64,000 nucleotides of DNA from Beroe forskalii (lineage: Eukaryota; Ctenophora; Nuda; Beroida; Beroidae). Within the stretch, counting starts at the first letter, position 1; every line of letters begins with the position of its first letter. Under the pieces are notes generated by a model, which ran no database searches, was not told the origin of the DNA, and was given only the letters and a program-made list of their open reading frames with translations. Shown one piece after another: positions 12,801 through 24,800 of the stretch. The position numbers and the translations under genes were made by a program. The stretch spans positions 124,001 through 188,000 of the forward strand of contig WFMF01000202.1 in the NCBI GenBank assembly GCA_011033025.1, given 5' to 3'.

Positions 12801-15800
12801 CAATTTGAAGGATTTCCAGAAATGTGTTCTAACCAACATCATAATACTAACTGAACTCAGATCCATGATCTGTTTAGTTTTAATAAGTTTACAACAGTAC
12901 ACAGTACAAGTTATATATCATTAAAGTTAGTGTGTAAGACAATGATTAGATCACATATCATCTGATATAAATAATAGTTTCGTGAACAACACAAACTGTT
13001 CTTAGTTTATTTAAGTTCTTAGCAGTGTTCAACACACTACTTGAGGCATGATAATAATAGACATGATGTAACTCAATATGTGACATGTGCAAAGTGATAT
13101 GTCGTTGCAGTTCATTAAATGAAGATTAAAAATTAATATATTTACATATTTTCAGTGAGTGACTAAATCATATCAGCGGCATCAGCTTTAATCTGTAATG
13201 GTCATTGTTTGTCATTCACTCGAAATTTTAAAAAAAACATAAAAATCAAAATCGGAAGAGCTTCCCGAAATGAGATTTTGATTCAGAAGGGCCTTTCTTT
13301 CTTATTTCAATGAAATTCTACGTTTTAAAAGAAAGTTCTTTGCTGTATGTACAGCTAGCTAGGATTGGCCACTCTCTATCATTTCCCCCCATAAAGACAG
13401 AGTAAATCAGGGGCGAGCTCTATTGGACCTTATAACCTTTAACAAGAACATAATAGGTCTTTTAAAGTCCAATACAGCTTGTCTTTAACGTGGGCCTTGG
13501 ATTTTGGTAGCTATAACTACCCAATGGCATTCAAAATATTCAAAACATTTTATTTTTATATATTTTCATAGGTCAGCCGTGTAATTAACTAGTATATAAT
13601 TGTCGATTAACACTGTGTTCAGAGGCTTTAAACGACCCTTGAACCTATAGAAGAGGAGTTCTACATCTACCATTATCTGTACACATATTCTAAGACTTCA
13701 CGATGAATGATCAGAAATGGCTGCAAATGGGTCATTTTACATATATATTATACCTATGATCTATTAAATAGTGATCATGGATTGGTAGACGATAATATAG
13801 AGATCACGTTCAAGTGTGAGAAAAGGGAATCAAGAGGAAATCAAGGTGGCATCTACACGCCACTTTATCAGAACATTACATCATCCGAGCATATCATCAG
13901 TAGATCATGTGTAATCATTACTCGTTGATATAGTAAGAGTAACCCTGTACAAACCCCACCATAATACATGATTTAATAGACAGTGTATTTATATGAAAAG
14001 GGGTAGACTCACCATTATCTATGGAGTCTGGCAGGACAACTTGGAGGTTTCTGTCGTAGTTCCCGTGAGGGGGAACATCCGGCTCTTCCTCTGACTTCAG
14101 CCGGGAGTGCGTCGACTTGAATATCCTGGGGGAAAAGTGTTAGGGAGTGGGTGGACTTTGGGAAAAGTGATAGTGAAATCATCGAGATTATGTCTGCCAC
14201 TATCGGCTTTATTAAACCTTGCAATTTTTTGCATGATTAACTGTAACTCTAGATCTAAAATCATCAAATTATCAGAAGTGTACATATTTGAAAACCTCGA
14301 AATAGAACCCAGGACCCACCTCTCTCTGTTGATGAAGATAAACACGGCAGCCAGACTGACTACCACTATCGCTATCACTATGCCTATGATGATGGCAGGT
14401 AACTGCATCTGAGCCGACTTGTCTCCCCTGATTTCTGGGGGTCTGTCTTGGGCCGGGGTGGAGGGGGTGGCTTGGTCGTCACTGGCGGAGGCTTGTTCGT
14501 TGAGGCGATAGATCCTACCAAGTCAAATTAAACGTATTTACTTAAGAAATGAACCGAAGAATAGAAACAGAATTGAATGAGAATAAAAGCCTGAAATACC
14601 ACGAACCCAACAAACATTGTATAAACCTCACAAACACTGAACAGACCCTACGTCACTGGCGGAGGCTTGTTCGTTCTCCCAATAGCAGGATTAGTATACG
14701 GGCCAGGACCAATCTTAGTATACGCCCTTGCCTGACAGGAGTAGGACGCATCCTCCTTCAGCCCTCCCAACAACCACTTCAACTCCTTGGTCCTGATCAC
14801 CGGATTGGTGTCTGACTGCGCTGGTGCTTCTGTCCCCGTACTGTCCACCCCATCCTCGCCCACATCTCCTTCTACCCCCGTAACCACTGTATCATCTATA
14901 TTATTAATATTGTTGATAGGGGCTGTAGCTATAGTATAACCATCATCATCACAGTTCACCTCGCACTGGTAGGCGCATATCACCTCGTAATCGGTTATCT
15001 TGCCGTTACGTTTATCTTCAGGGACGGGCTCCCATGTTACCATCAGCTCTTCAGAGGAGCGGGGCTCCACTTTGAGTTCTTGGGGACGCCCATCCAGGCT
15101 CTGTCGAGAAAAGATGGTTTTAAATCTTTAAATGGAGTGTTGGAGAAGAGTAAGAAAAAGAGTAGGAGATCATAATTCATAATTTATGATGCCTTCAAGA
15201 ACTTTACAAAAAGTTCTATAAACTGTTAATCAAAGCTTCTCCAATTCATTAATTTAATGCTATGATAATTTATGAAAAAGCTACACATGTTACCAAGCTA
15301 TTCAGTCAAGGTTTGAAATCAAGTACCTAATGCGAACAACATAAAATCACTCACTGTCCTCTAAAGTAACAACAGTGATAGGCTCTGAAGGCTCTCTGTA
15401 ACCGATATTGTTGTAGTTTGTGATAAGGAACTTGTATTTCCTATTAGGGACTAAGCCGTCGATGGTGTACTCTGTTAGTAGGTTCATCGTGATCTGGATA
15501 ATTTCTCAAGTAAAAATCACGTGAGTATTGAACAAATACCAAACTTAACATTTACTGTAGATAGGTAGCCGTCAGAGTTCAGAATTTTGTCAAGGGTTTA
15601 ATTTTAGCATATTCTGGACAAAATGACGTGTTGAACAGTAAAGGCAGTCCGAAACAGTACAACATATAAAGAACAAATCAGGATAAGTGTGGGTATATTT
15701 CTCCCCCAATGGAATTCAATATCAGGCTTTATACTTACGACTTTGGTTTCGCCTATTACAGTGTCCTGGACTTGAACACTGGTGTGGGTGGTGACAGGAT

Positions 15801-18800
15801 AGAACTCAGGGATCTCCCAGGCCAGATCTACTGACCTTGATGTTATCGAGTCATTACCAGGTGATATGGAAAAATTGGTAATAACAGGAGGAGGCTCTGA
15901 AATGAGATGAGATTTAACAATGATTGGTAAACAAAGAAAATTTTCCAGTTAATTTGACACTAAAATTGCATGAAGCATACTAAAATCACAACAATAATTG
16001 ATGGTCTTACCTATCACAGTGAAGCTGACTTTCCCTTTAGCTGCCCCAACCCTTGAAACAGTACAGTCATATTGAATGCTGTTCTGTAAGCTAGAATCAG
16101 AATCAGGGACAATTATGTAAGACCCATTTCCCCTGTCATTATCAGCTGTTCCTAAGAATTTATATTCTCCATCTGGATTTACTTGATAAACTTCTATTGC
16201 CTTGTACTTCTCAGTCCTGCAAATTTGGAGAATCCATTACTCTTTTGGTTCAAAAGATTTTTTGGTTCAAAAACTTTTATATAGATATCAAATGGTTATT
16301 TTATTTATTATAATCAGTCTTTGATTATTTGACTAAATTAAGATTTCAAAGTATGAGTAACAAAATGTAGGTGTTGCAATACAAAAGTAACAATTATAAA
16401 AATAAAGATAATTATTGTTTGTGCTGTGAAAGAAACAGAGGGACTCTAGTTGTTTATGATAATATTATGTTGATAAAATTTGATGACCAAGATTTTCCAT
16501 GCAAATATATTTGAGGAAAAGAAACTTTACTTTTTCAAATGGACATGGGGTATTAGATATTTCACTTTTCGATTTATCAAGGTGAGTTCTTATCCTACAT
16601 TCATTAGTAGTCTTAGTAAAATGGCCACAGTCGGTTTAATCAACCAGGCCGGTGGCAGCCATGCTGAGCATGGAGACTATCCCTAGTACACTAGGCGAAG
16701 GGTGTGAACTCCTGGGTGGTTTTTTAGGCCACCCGACTGCCGGAGATATCCTGGGCTGAGAGTAGCCCACCGGTCCAGGACCTCACTGGACCAGTAAGCT
16801 ACCAACGCCCCTGGCTTCAAACAGACTGCAAAGCAAGTCAATGCTTGCCTGCAGATTAAGTCGATCCTACATTCATATCATTCAATTATACTAGATTCAT
16901 AACTTACTCTTCATCATAACAGTCATCACAACCACATTTACAGAGAAGAGTCACATTTTTCTTCCAGTGGATTTCTTTATTACTAGGTTCAAGTGCAATG
17001 GTCAGACAGTCACCCTCTGAAAAAATATCTCATTTTAACACTCCTTCAAAAATGCTTGATCAACTATGATCATTGAATCAAAAGGGATTTGATTTAGATT
17101 CAACAATTGGCTCAATTTAAGACATTGGTTGAAATATCTGCATGACAATAGCATAAAGAAGGGCTAAAGCAAGATAATGTAGTACAAGATAATGTTATAA
17201 AATGATAAGGAATAAAAATGCTGTGTCCCTATCTAGCTTTAAAAGGTTCCAAAAATCAGATCTTACCTTGTGATCTACTGGGTAAATATAGAATCGAAGT
17301 CAGCAAGAAAATAAGAACAGTTGGCACTACCATAGTCCAGTGTGGTCCCAATCACTGTTCATTTACATTATATTCACTTCATCCTAAACCCTCAGGACAT
17401 TTCTAAATCAGTCAATTTTGAACAATACAGTATCTACATTTATCCTTAGTGTGTTGATATATCTATTATCTATTGATTTAAATCACGAGGAAAACTTTCT
17501 GCAAGACATCAATCTGCAAGACTTAAAGTTCACCAATATGATCCCTTTAGGTAATGCTATGTGGAGAGCACTAGGATCTAATCTGGGGTTGTGTTGAGAA
17601 ACACACTCTGTATATACCAAAATTTGACACAATAGCTGCTTGGACTGAACAGAACCTCTCAGCTTCAGTTCCTTGTTTAACATGCTGTTCAGCAAGGACA
17701 TCCACTGAGTACACCAGGCTGGGCTCATATCTGAACAACCATAGTAACAAATCATGGCTTTATACTCTATCAATAATCAGGACATTTCCTTGTGTTTGAC
17801 ATTTGATGCCAACATAGCACTATTATCCTCAATCTTGATGTTATATAATCTAGTCTTTATGTGAGAGAGGAGGCCAAAAAACTGACCATCGCATCAACTA
17901 CAATTTTACTAGACTATGCATATTATAACAGTCTCTTCAGACAAGAGTCAAGATTTTTTAGCATATTTTCAATTCCCCAAAAGCTGAGATAGGTGCCTGA
18001 TTACAGCAATGTGGTTTGCTTTCTTTCTTGAGCTAGATGAAGAGCTTTACAATGGCTTAACAAGTAAACATACCTATCATTGCATGATTACCAGGTAGAC
18101 ATAATTAACCTCAAGGCCATGAATAGATCACCCAATACTCCTACAAGGTTATAACTATCACTGGTCTAGCCTTCCAATCCCAGTGTAAGACAGCAGGCTC
18201 TAGAACCAGTGGTGAACAAATGGTTTATACCAAGAAAAAAAAAGTTTCCCGGAACTAAAAGGTGTCTGTTTAAATCTGCCCCAAGAACCCAAAAGATTTA
18301 AAAGGGGGAACGCCCAAAAAACAGGGGGTATAAAAATATTCAAAAAATTCTTAAAAATGAGCCAACTTTGGGGCAAAAAATATTTTCAATTTTGAAAAAA
18401 CCGGGCAAAATTGAAAACCAAAAATCACAAAAATTTAAAACAAGAACTGCATTAATACCTTCTTTCGAAGAGTCAAGTTTTTTTAGATTTTTAAATTTTT
18501 CCAAAGCTGAGATGGTGTGTTAAAATGTGGTTTGTTTCTTTCTTGACTAGATGAAGGGTTTACAAGAAAAACTACTTCATGGGATGGATTACCAGGTAGA
18601 CATAATTAACCTCAAGGCCAAATAGGGAAAAATCTCTCAATATCTAAAAGGGGCACCTTAAAACCAAAGGGGGTTTAACATTTCCGAATCCTTAAACATG
18701 GGAAATTTTTTTAATTTCCCCTTGGCTGGGTTTTTTGCATTGCCAATGTAGTTTGGGTTGAAATTTTTGGGATTCCATAGTTTATAATAAAAGGGGGCTT

Positions 18801-21800
18801 GTGGCCAATCCAAAATTAAAGAATTTACCCCCTTTTTCAGTCTTAGGGATCTAAATGGTTTAAAAGTTGAACTTTTTCTACAAAAAAAACTTTAAAATTG
18901 GGTTTAAAATTTTTGTTATTAAAAAGTTTTAAAAGTTGGTGCAAAAACAAAATGGGAAAAAAAAGATTGATATAAGCTTTTCAAAATTAATTTTGTTAAA
19001 TAAATTCAATACCATCAGGGCTAGGCCCCCCATCAAAAAAAAAGGGGTTGATTATTAAATTCATTATCGACCCAATTCATTTTTCCGCCGACAAATGAAT
19101 ATTAAAAAAAGGCAAATTGGGGGCCTCTTTTTTTTCGCGGTCTTTAAAATAGGGTTTTATTGATAATCCCTTTACACCAAACTAAAAACCTTACATTATT
19201 TCCAACATCACTTTAAAATTCTATCAACACAGGGGCCCAAACAAAAAAATTTTAAAAAGAATCCCTTTATGGAGGAGTTTGGGAACTGGTACTCCAAGTT
19301 TAAAAAACGAGTATACAACCCAAGATAAAATAAAGAAAATTTTAAAATAAACAAAATTTTTTTGAGAAGGGAAAAACGGAAAAGGAAAGAAAATATTCAA
19401 AATTACACTAGACTGACCAGGACCGTTACGCGGTTTTGCTCAACCCAGATCCCTATTTTTAGCGGCCCCCTTTTGTCTTTCATGACACCCTGGTTAGGAA
19501 GCGAAAAGGTCTTGCCCGTTGTCTGCCCCATATTTTTTCAAAAATATGGGGCCCCCTTGATGGGGGGGCCGGGCCCGGCAACGCGGAAAAGGGGCCCGGC
19601 ACACCCCCCCGGGTTTTATTAGGAAAGCAAATTTTTAAAATAAAGGTGAAAATGGACCTTTATTCAATCTACTTTTAGACGAATTATTTAAACATTTACT
19701 GTGCTCACGCCCCCGCGTCCAATTCTGAAATCGAGCGAGGGGGAACACGGGGAGTTTTATAAGACCGATAAAAGCGGGACGCGCTTCGTTCATCCAGGTG
19801 CTTACGCGCGCAGAACAGGAAAAGAAATTTTCCTAAGTTTGTCGAGTGTGCCCGCCAGCCCAAATTGCAAAACCCAACCCCCCGCGGCGCCCTTCCCAGG
19901 AACCCCGCGGGGGCGGAAACCGCGAAGCGGGGAAATCGCCCGCGCCGCCTGATTCTCGAGAGGGCGTCAACGTCAGACAACCCCCCCCATAGGGGGGGGC
20001 GGCGGAAAACGCGCCCCCCCACCAAACAGGGATATACGTGTTTTTTGCAATGCGAAAAAAAAAGGGGGGGGGAAAAGGGGCGGCTTTGCTTTTTTTAAAA
20101 GATTTTTTTTGGGGAAGGAACCAAGGGGACCTTTAGTTTAATCTCCTTTTTCTTTTTAAAAAAAAGATGGGGGGGGGTTTAAAATTTTTTTTTTTGGGGG
20201 GGCCTTTTTCCCCTTTACCCATGTTATGGAGCCTTATTTTGCGCGCGCGGAGCGCGCCTCTTCAGAGAAGAGGCGCGACTATTCTACGAAAAGTGCGCGC
20301 GCGCGCAAACAAACAGGGACACGTAACATGTGGTAACATTTTATTCAATCTTTCAAATTCGATTTCATCTATACAGATTGCTAAACACGTATATCCCTGT
20401 CTGCGTTGCGCGGCGCGCGTACACACACCTATGCGGGCTTAGGAACTATACAGATGGCTTATGCGCTTCCTAAGCCCGCATAGGTGTGTGTTGCTAAACG
20501 CGTATATCCCTGTTATCGTCGCGCGCGGCGCGTACACACACCTATGCGGGCTTAGGAAAGGTGTGTGTACTGTGTACGCGCGCTTCCCTACGGAAGCGCG
20601 CGCGCCGCGCAAACAGGGATAAACGTGTTTAGCAACTTATGTTCGCGGCCTATTCTAAGAAGGAATGACGCCATGACGGTGCGCAAGGTAATATGGTGAT
20701 GCCAGGCCCGCGCCGACGCTCACGCTGCGGTGTGCGGGCGCCGCCGCGAAGCGGCTGCGTCAGCAGCGCGTCGCTCCGAAGGGTATATTGAATTTTATGC
20801 GGTAGTCGGTACTTTCAAAATACGTTTCAACACTTACAGTTACAGCAATACAGCCTGGGTGGCGGTTGAGCGTAGGCCTGACACCTGACCATTTTTAGCG
20901 TTGGAGTGGACTGGAAAATGTACTGATATTGATAAATGTGGTGATATTAATACACGCAGATAAAATTCTAAAACTATCATTATAATTATAAATATTATAA
21001 TTAACTAATTTACACAAGTTTTACAAATTTTATGAAAAAGAACAATCCACTCTCTTGTTTTTACAGTTTTAGTCTTTTCGTGATAGATAATACTCTCTCA
21101 GATGACATAAATCACGAAAATTCAATACATTGCGATTCCACTTTTACAGATTCATTAGTTATAAATTAATGGGCACGAACTTAATCCATTGACCCGGACC
21201 GTGAAACTGAACTTCAAAAACTCCTCTTATTATTAAAATTTTTTCGGGCCCTCGGCCATTTCATGGCCGACAGTGTGATTGTCAGATGAGGACCAGACTT
21301 AAACTAGGAGCCTGCGACCCTGGCGAGAAAATCTAATTCAAAATTTTAGTCAGAGGAAATGGACTTGAGTTGGAGTTAACGCGCTGAATCAGAATGTTAA
21401 TGAAATTTAGATTTAATTGCCCTCCTTGAAATCGATCGGCTGATCTGTAATTTTCAGCTTTTAAAATTAAAGGTATTATTGATAGATATTTTGATCGGTC
21501 AATTACTTTTACATTGAAAACATCAAGATCTCCTTCGATGTTATCGAGCACTCCTTTTCGAGCGATCTGCACGGGCACCCATATGCGTAATTGATATATT
21601 ATGTTAGCTCAAAGTCATAGCTCATGCTATACCATTACCATTACCACTTTCATCCGTTAATGACAGATCGCTTGAGACTGAGATTAGTTAATCAATTATT
21701 ACACGCAAAATATAAATACTGTTCAAGTGTTTGAGTTCTAAGATAAGCCTACAAATAAAATACGTCGCGCACATTTTTGACAGTTACGCTTGTCTTTAAG

Positions 21801-24800
21801 TTTAACTTGAGTTACCTTACAGTCCACGATAGTCATATGGTTCACCGATTCAATCCGTTTCGCGATTTTGTCGGTTTGGATGGTCTTATCATCATGGCTT
21901 ATGTACAATGTGCATCACGTGATTGCGGGATCTGGCACACACTCACGAAACTTCTGATAGTGATAGGCTGGTGTGTTGTGACAGTGGAGAGGGAGAAGCC
22001 ACCTCGCACATCGTGGGGTTGAGTTAGCCACCTTGGCGCCACCACCTCTCTAAGAGAGATGATGAGCCACCTTGCAGCCACTCTCCTCAGAGCACAACCA
22101 ACCCGAGGAGGAGGAGGATGAGGAGTGAGTGGAGTTTTGAGGAGGTGGAGCTGCCGTGGGGCTCCCCAGATTCGTCCTTTACAGCTCGGGTATCCGTCAT
22201 TTCGATGGAGTTGTGGAATTCGTCGGGGGACCTGGAATTGTACGGGCATAAAAATGTATTTGGTGAAACGTACTCGATGAATGTATGGGGTTTGAAGTTG
22301 ATAAATGCAGAAAATAGGGGCTCTCCAGTTCTACAAACGAAGATCTTACACCCACTCATAATTGATGGTAATCAGTGTAAATAGAATACTCACATAGTTT
22401 TGATGACGTTGTTATTGTTGTCGAAGAAGTCGTTGTTGAATTTGGTTGAAACTGGTCGCTTGATAGCAGGGTCTGTTTTCTTCGGTGATCCTGTAACTAT
22501 AATGAAATTATAATTGGGATTCGGATATTGTAATTGAGAGAAAGAACCCAAATTACCACTTCGTAAATTCAATATTACCACTTCGTAAATTCAAGGGTTA
22601 ACACGATACAAGTTGTGCCAGGTAAGTCAGTACCAGTATCATGCAACCCCTTCTGTGATGGAGTCTTGCAGCTTGTTGCTACGTAACACAAAAGGACCTA
22701 TTACTGTTCCACTAACTATAGAGACATGGTTGATCATATTATTATTACAGCAACTCTGTACTGCAGTATGAATGATGAAGATGAAAATATAAAAGCAATA
22801 AAAACGCACCATATCCGTAATCCGCACCTCCGTCATCCACATCTGTATCATCTGCCGGCAGACTTGGTAACGGTGGCTGGGTAACCGACTCAGTCGTTGA
22901 GATATCACCCCACTCTTCTGTTGTTATCACATCAACCTCCGACGTTGTCATTACCCCTGAATCTTCTGTAGTTGCTGCATCACTGGTGGTAACTGGTGGT
23001 TTCTCACTGGTTACCACTGGTTTCTCACTGGCTATCACCGGTTTATCGGTCGTCGTCACGATTTGTTCGATTGCTGTAAGGAGTTCGTGAGTTGAGGACG
23101 AAATCGAACTCGTTGGTGAAATCGTCGTTGATTCTGGGTTTCGTTCGGGATCTTTGGGCCAGGTTCGACGGTGTTCATCATGTGGTATTCTATGGTCTTC
23201 TTCGACATCTGGACGGGTTTCCGGTTCTGTGGGTAGTTCGATTTCCCTGGTTGTGCTTTCTGTGGGTTCCGGAGTAGTGACGATTGGAGCTTCTGTTTCT
23301 GAAAAAGAGTGGAGTTAGCAATATACCAACTAAGTAACGCCCCAAGGAAATTCAAGGTTAAGGTATGACCTTGAATTTCCTTCCGGTACAATTTCCTCGT
23401 AAGAAGGGATGATGCTGGCTCATAACAGACGGCGAACACCGGAACACAGAGCACAGACACACAACCCTTGGAGTATCAACAATTGACAAACAGACGGACA
23501 AGCAGGCATTGACAGACAGATATAGACACACAGACAGACAGACAAACAGACAAACATTGATAATGATAAACATGCCAACATCGACAAAAAACTGACAGAA
23601 ATTGACAAAAAAACAAACGAAAAAAATACGAACAGACAGACAGACAGAAAGATGACACATGGACACACATACAGGCAAATAGGCAGACAAACCTGGTTGA
23701 GTTGAGGAGAATGATGCCCCTCGGCTGCTCCTCAGTGTGGTAACGTAGGTTGAGTGGGTGGTGGGACCGGTCGTCAGAACTCCGGGGGTACCCGTGTTAA
23801 AGAACTCTGTTTCTGGAGAAAGAGTGAAATGTTTCACTTTTATTATCAGGGAGGGTAAATATTTCACTTTCAATATGGAGGGAGGGGGCGGAAGATCTCT
23901 ATATCTGGAAAGTATATAATTGAAGATGGGAAATATTACCTTGTCTGATGTAAGTCGTCGCAGTTACACTTCCAGCTACTTTTGTTGCTGAAAAAGGTAT
24001 AGAATGTGGTTATAAGCAAAATTTTGGCATGGTAACACGAAAAAAAACTTAAACATGACCTTAGCATAGAGGACAGTGAGGACCAGTTATAGTAGATTCA
24101 TGCTTTTATTGCGAAATCATATCAGTGATTCTACTCAACTGATGCCAATCTTAACATCAGCTGATGACAACACTGACATCAACTGATGGCAATACTGACA
24201 TCAACTGATGACAATACTGACATCAGTTGATGACAACACTGACATCAACTGATTCCAATACTGAAGTACTGATGCAAATACTGACATCAACTGATGCCAA
24301 TATTGACATCAGCTGATTACAATACTGACATCAATTTATGCCAATTATACTGACATCAGCTGATGGCAATACTGACATCAACTAATGGCAATACTGACAT
24401 CAACTGATGGCAATGCCAATAACTTACAGGAGGTCGTGGTGGAAGTTACTCTGAGAGGTTCTGTGGCGTTGACCAGTTCAGGGTTATGGCAAGAAGCACC
24501 CCTACACTGCAGTATGTGGCAATTCACCTGAGGGACCAGAATACATGACATTTACCGCTGACTTTTTACTTACTAAACTGGGTACATAATAGGAATACTC
24601 TCAGGAATACTCTCAGAATAAATAAGATTATTTCTCTGATAGGATGATTTTTTGGCATCCAATTCTGATCAGAATTAATAAAATTTCACTAAATAAATTC
24701 CATCCTCCATCTCCCCCCTACCATCAACAGAGAAGGCACGAAGTTGTTCTCATTACAAGCATCCCTCTGACACACAGCCGCCTGGCAGTGCGTTATGGCC

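Larger units (their letters stand above)
6286..14012. other. Long phosphatase intron (7.7 kb)
   Basis: It holds several fold-back elements (about 7430-7525, 7646-7740, 9755-9846) and an unrecognised 158-codon open frame on the minus strand (11326-10850). I saw no segment resembling a phosphatase or receptor exon. Confidence 0.55.
17017..22086. other. Non-coding stretch between Ig exon and GPI exon
   Basis: About 5 kb with no exon I can support, including no signal-peptide exon that would give the phosphatase part its own start. It holds a dispersed repeat (about 17480-18130) with a degraded second copy, a homopolymer-rich stretch (18200-20200) and a GC-rich hairpin cluster (20026-20640). Confidence 0.55.

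Noticed and set aside
14107..14815. Plus-strand reading frames of about 90-100 codons
   Set aside because: They are antisense shadows of the transmembrane and FN3 exons on the minus strand.
19362..20442. Several reading frames in the GC-rich stretch
   Set aside because: Basic, low-complexity translations over homopolymer-rich sequence; no domain, start context or splice sites.
21333..21578. Possible hidden exon of the phosphatase gene
   Set aside because: The 81-codon frame has no good acceptor and donor in a phase that joins either neighbour, and no domain resemblance.
23358..23873. Minus-strand 171-codon frame rich in Cys, Val, Ser and Leu
   Set aside because: Most of it is the CAGACA simple repeat; only the 23812-23693 part, in the same region, is real coding sequence.
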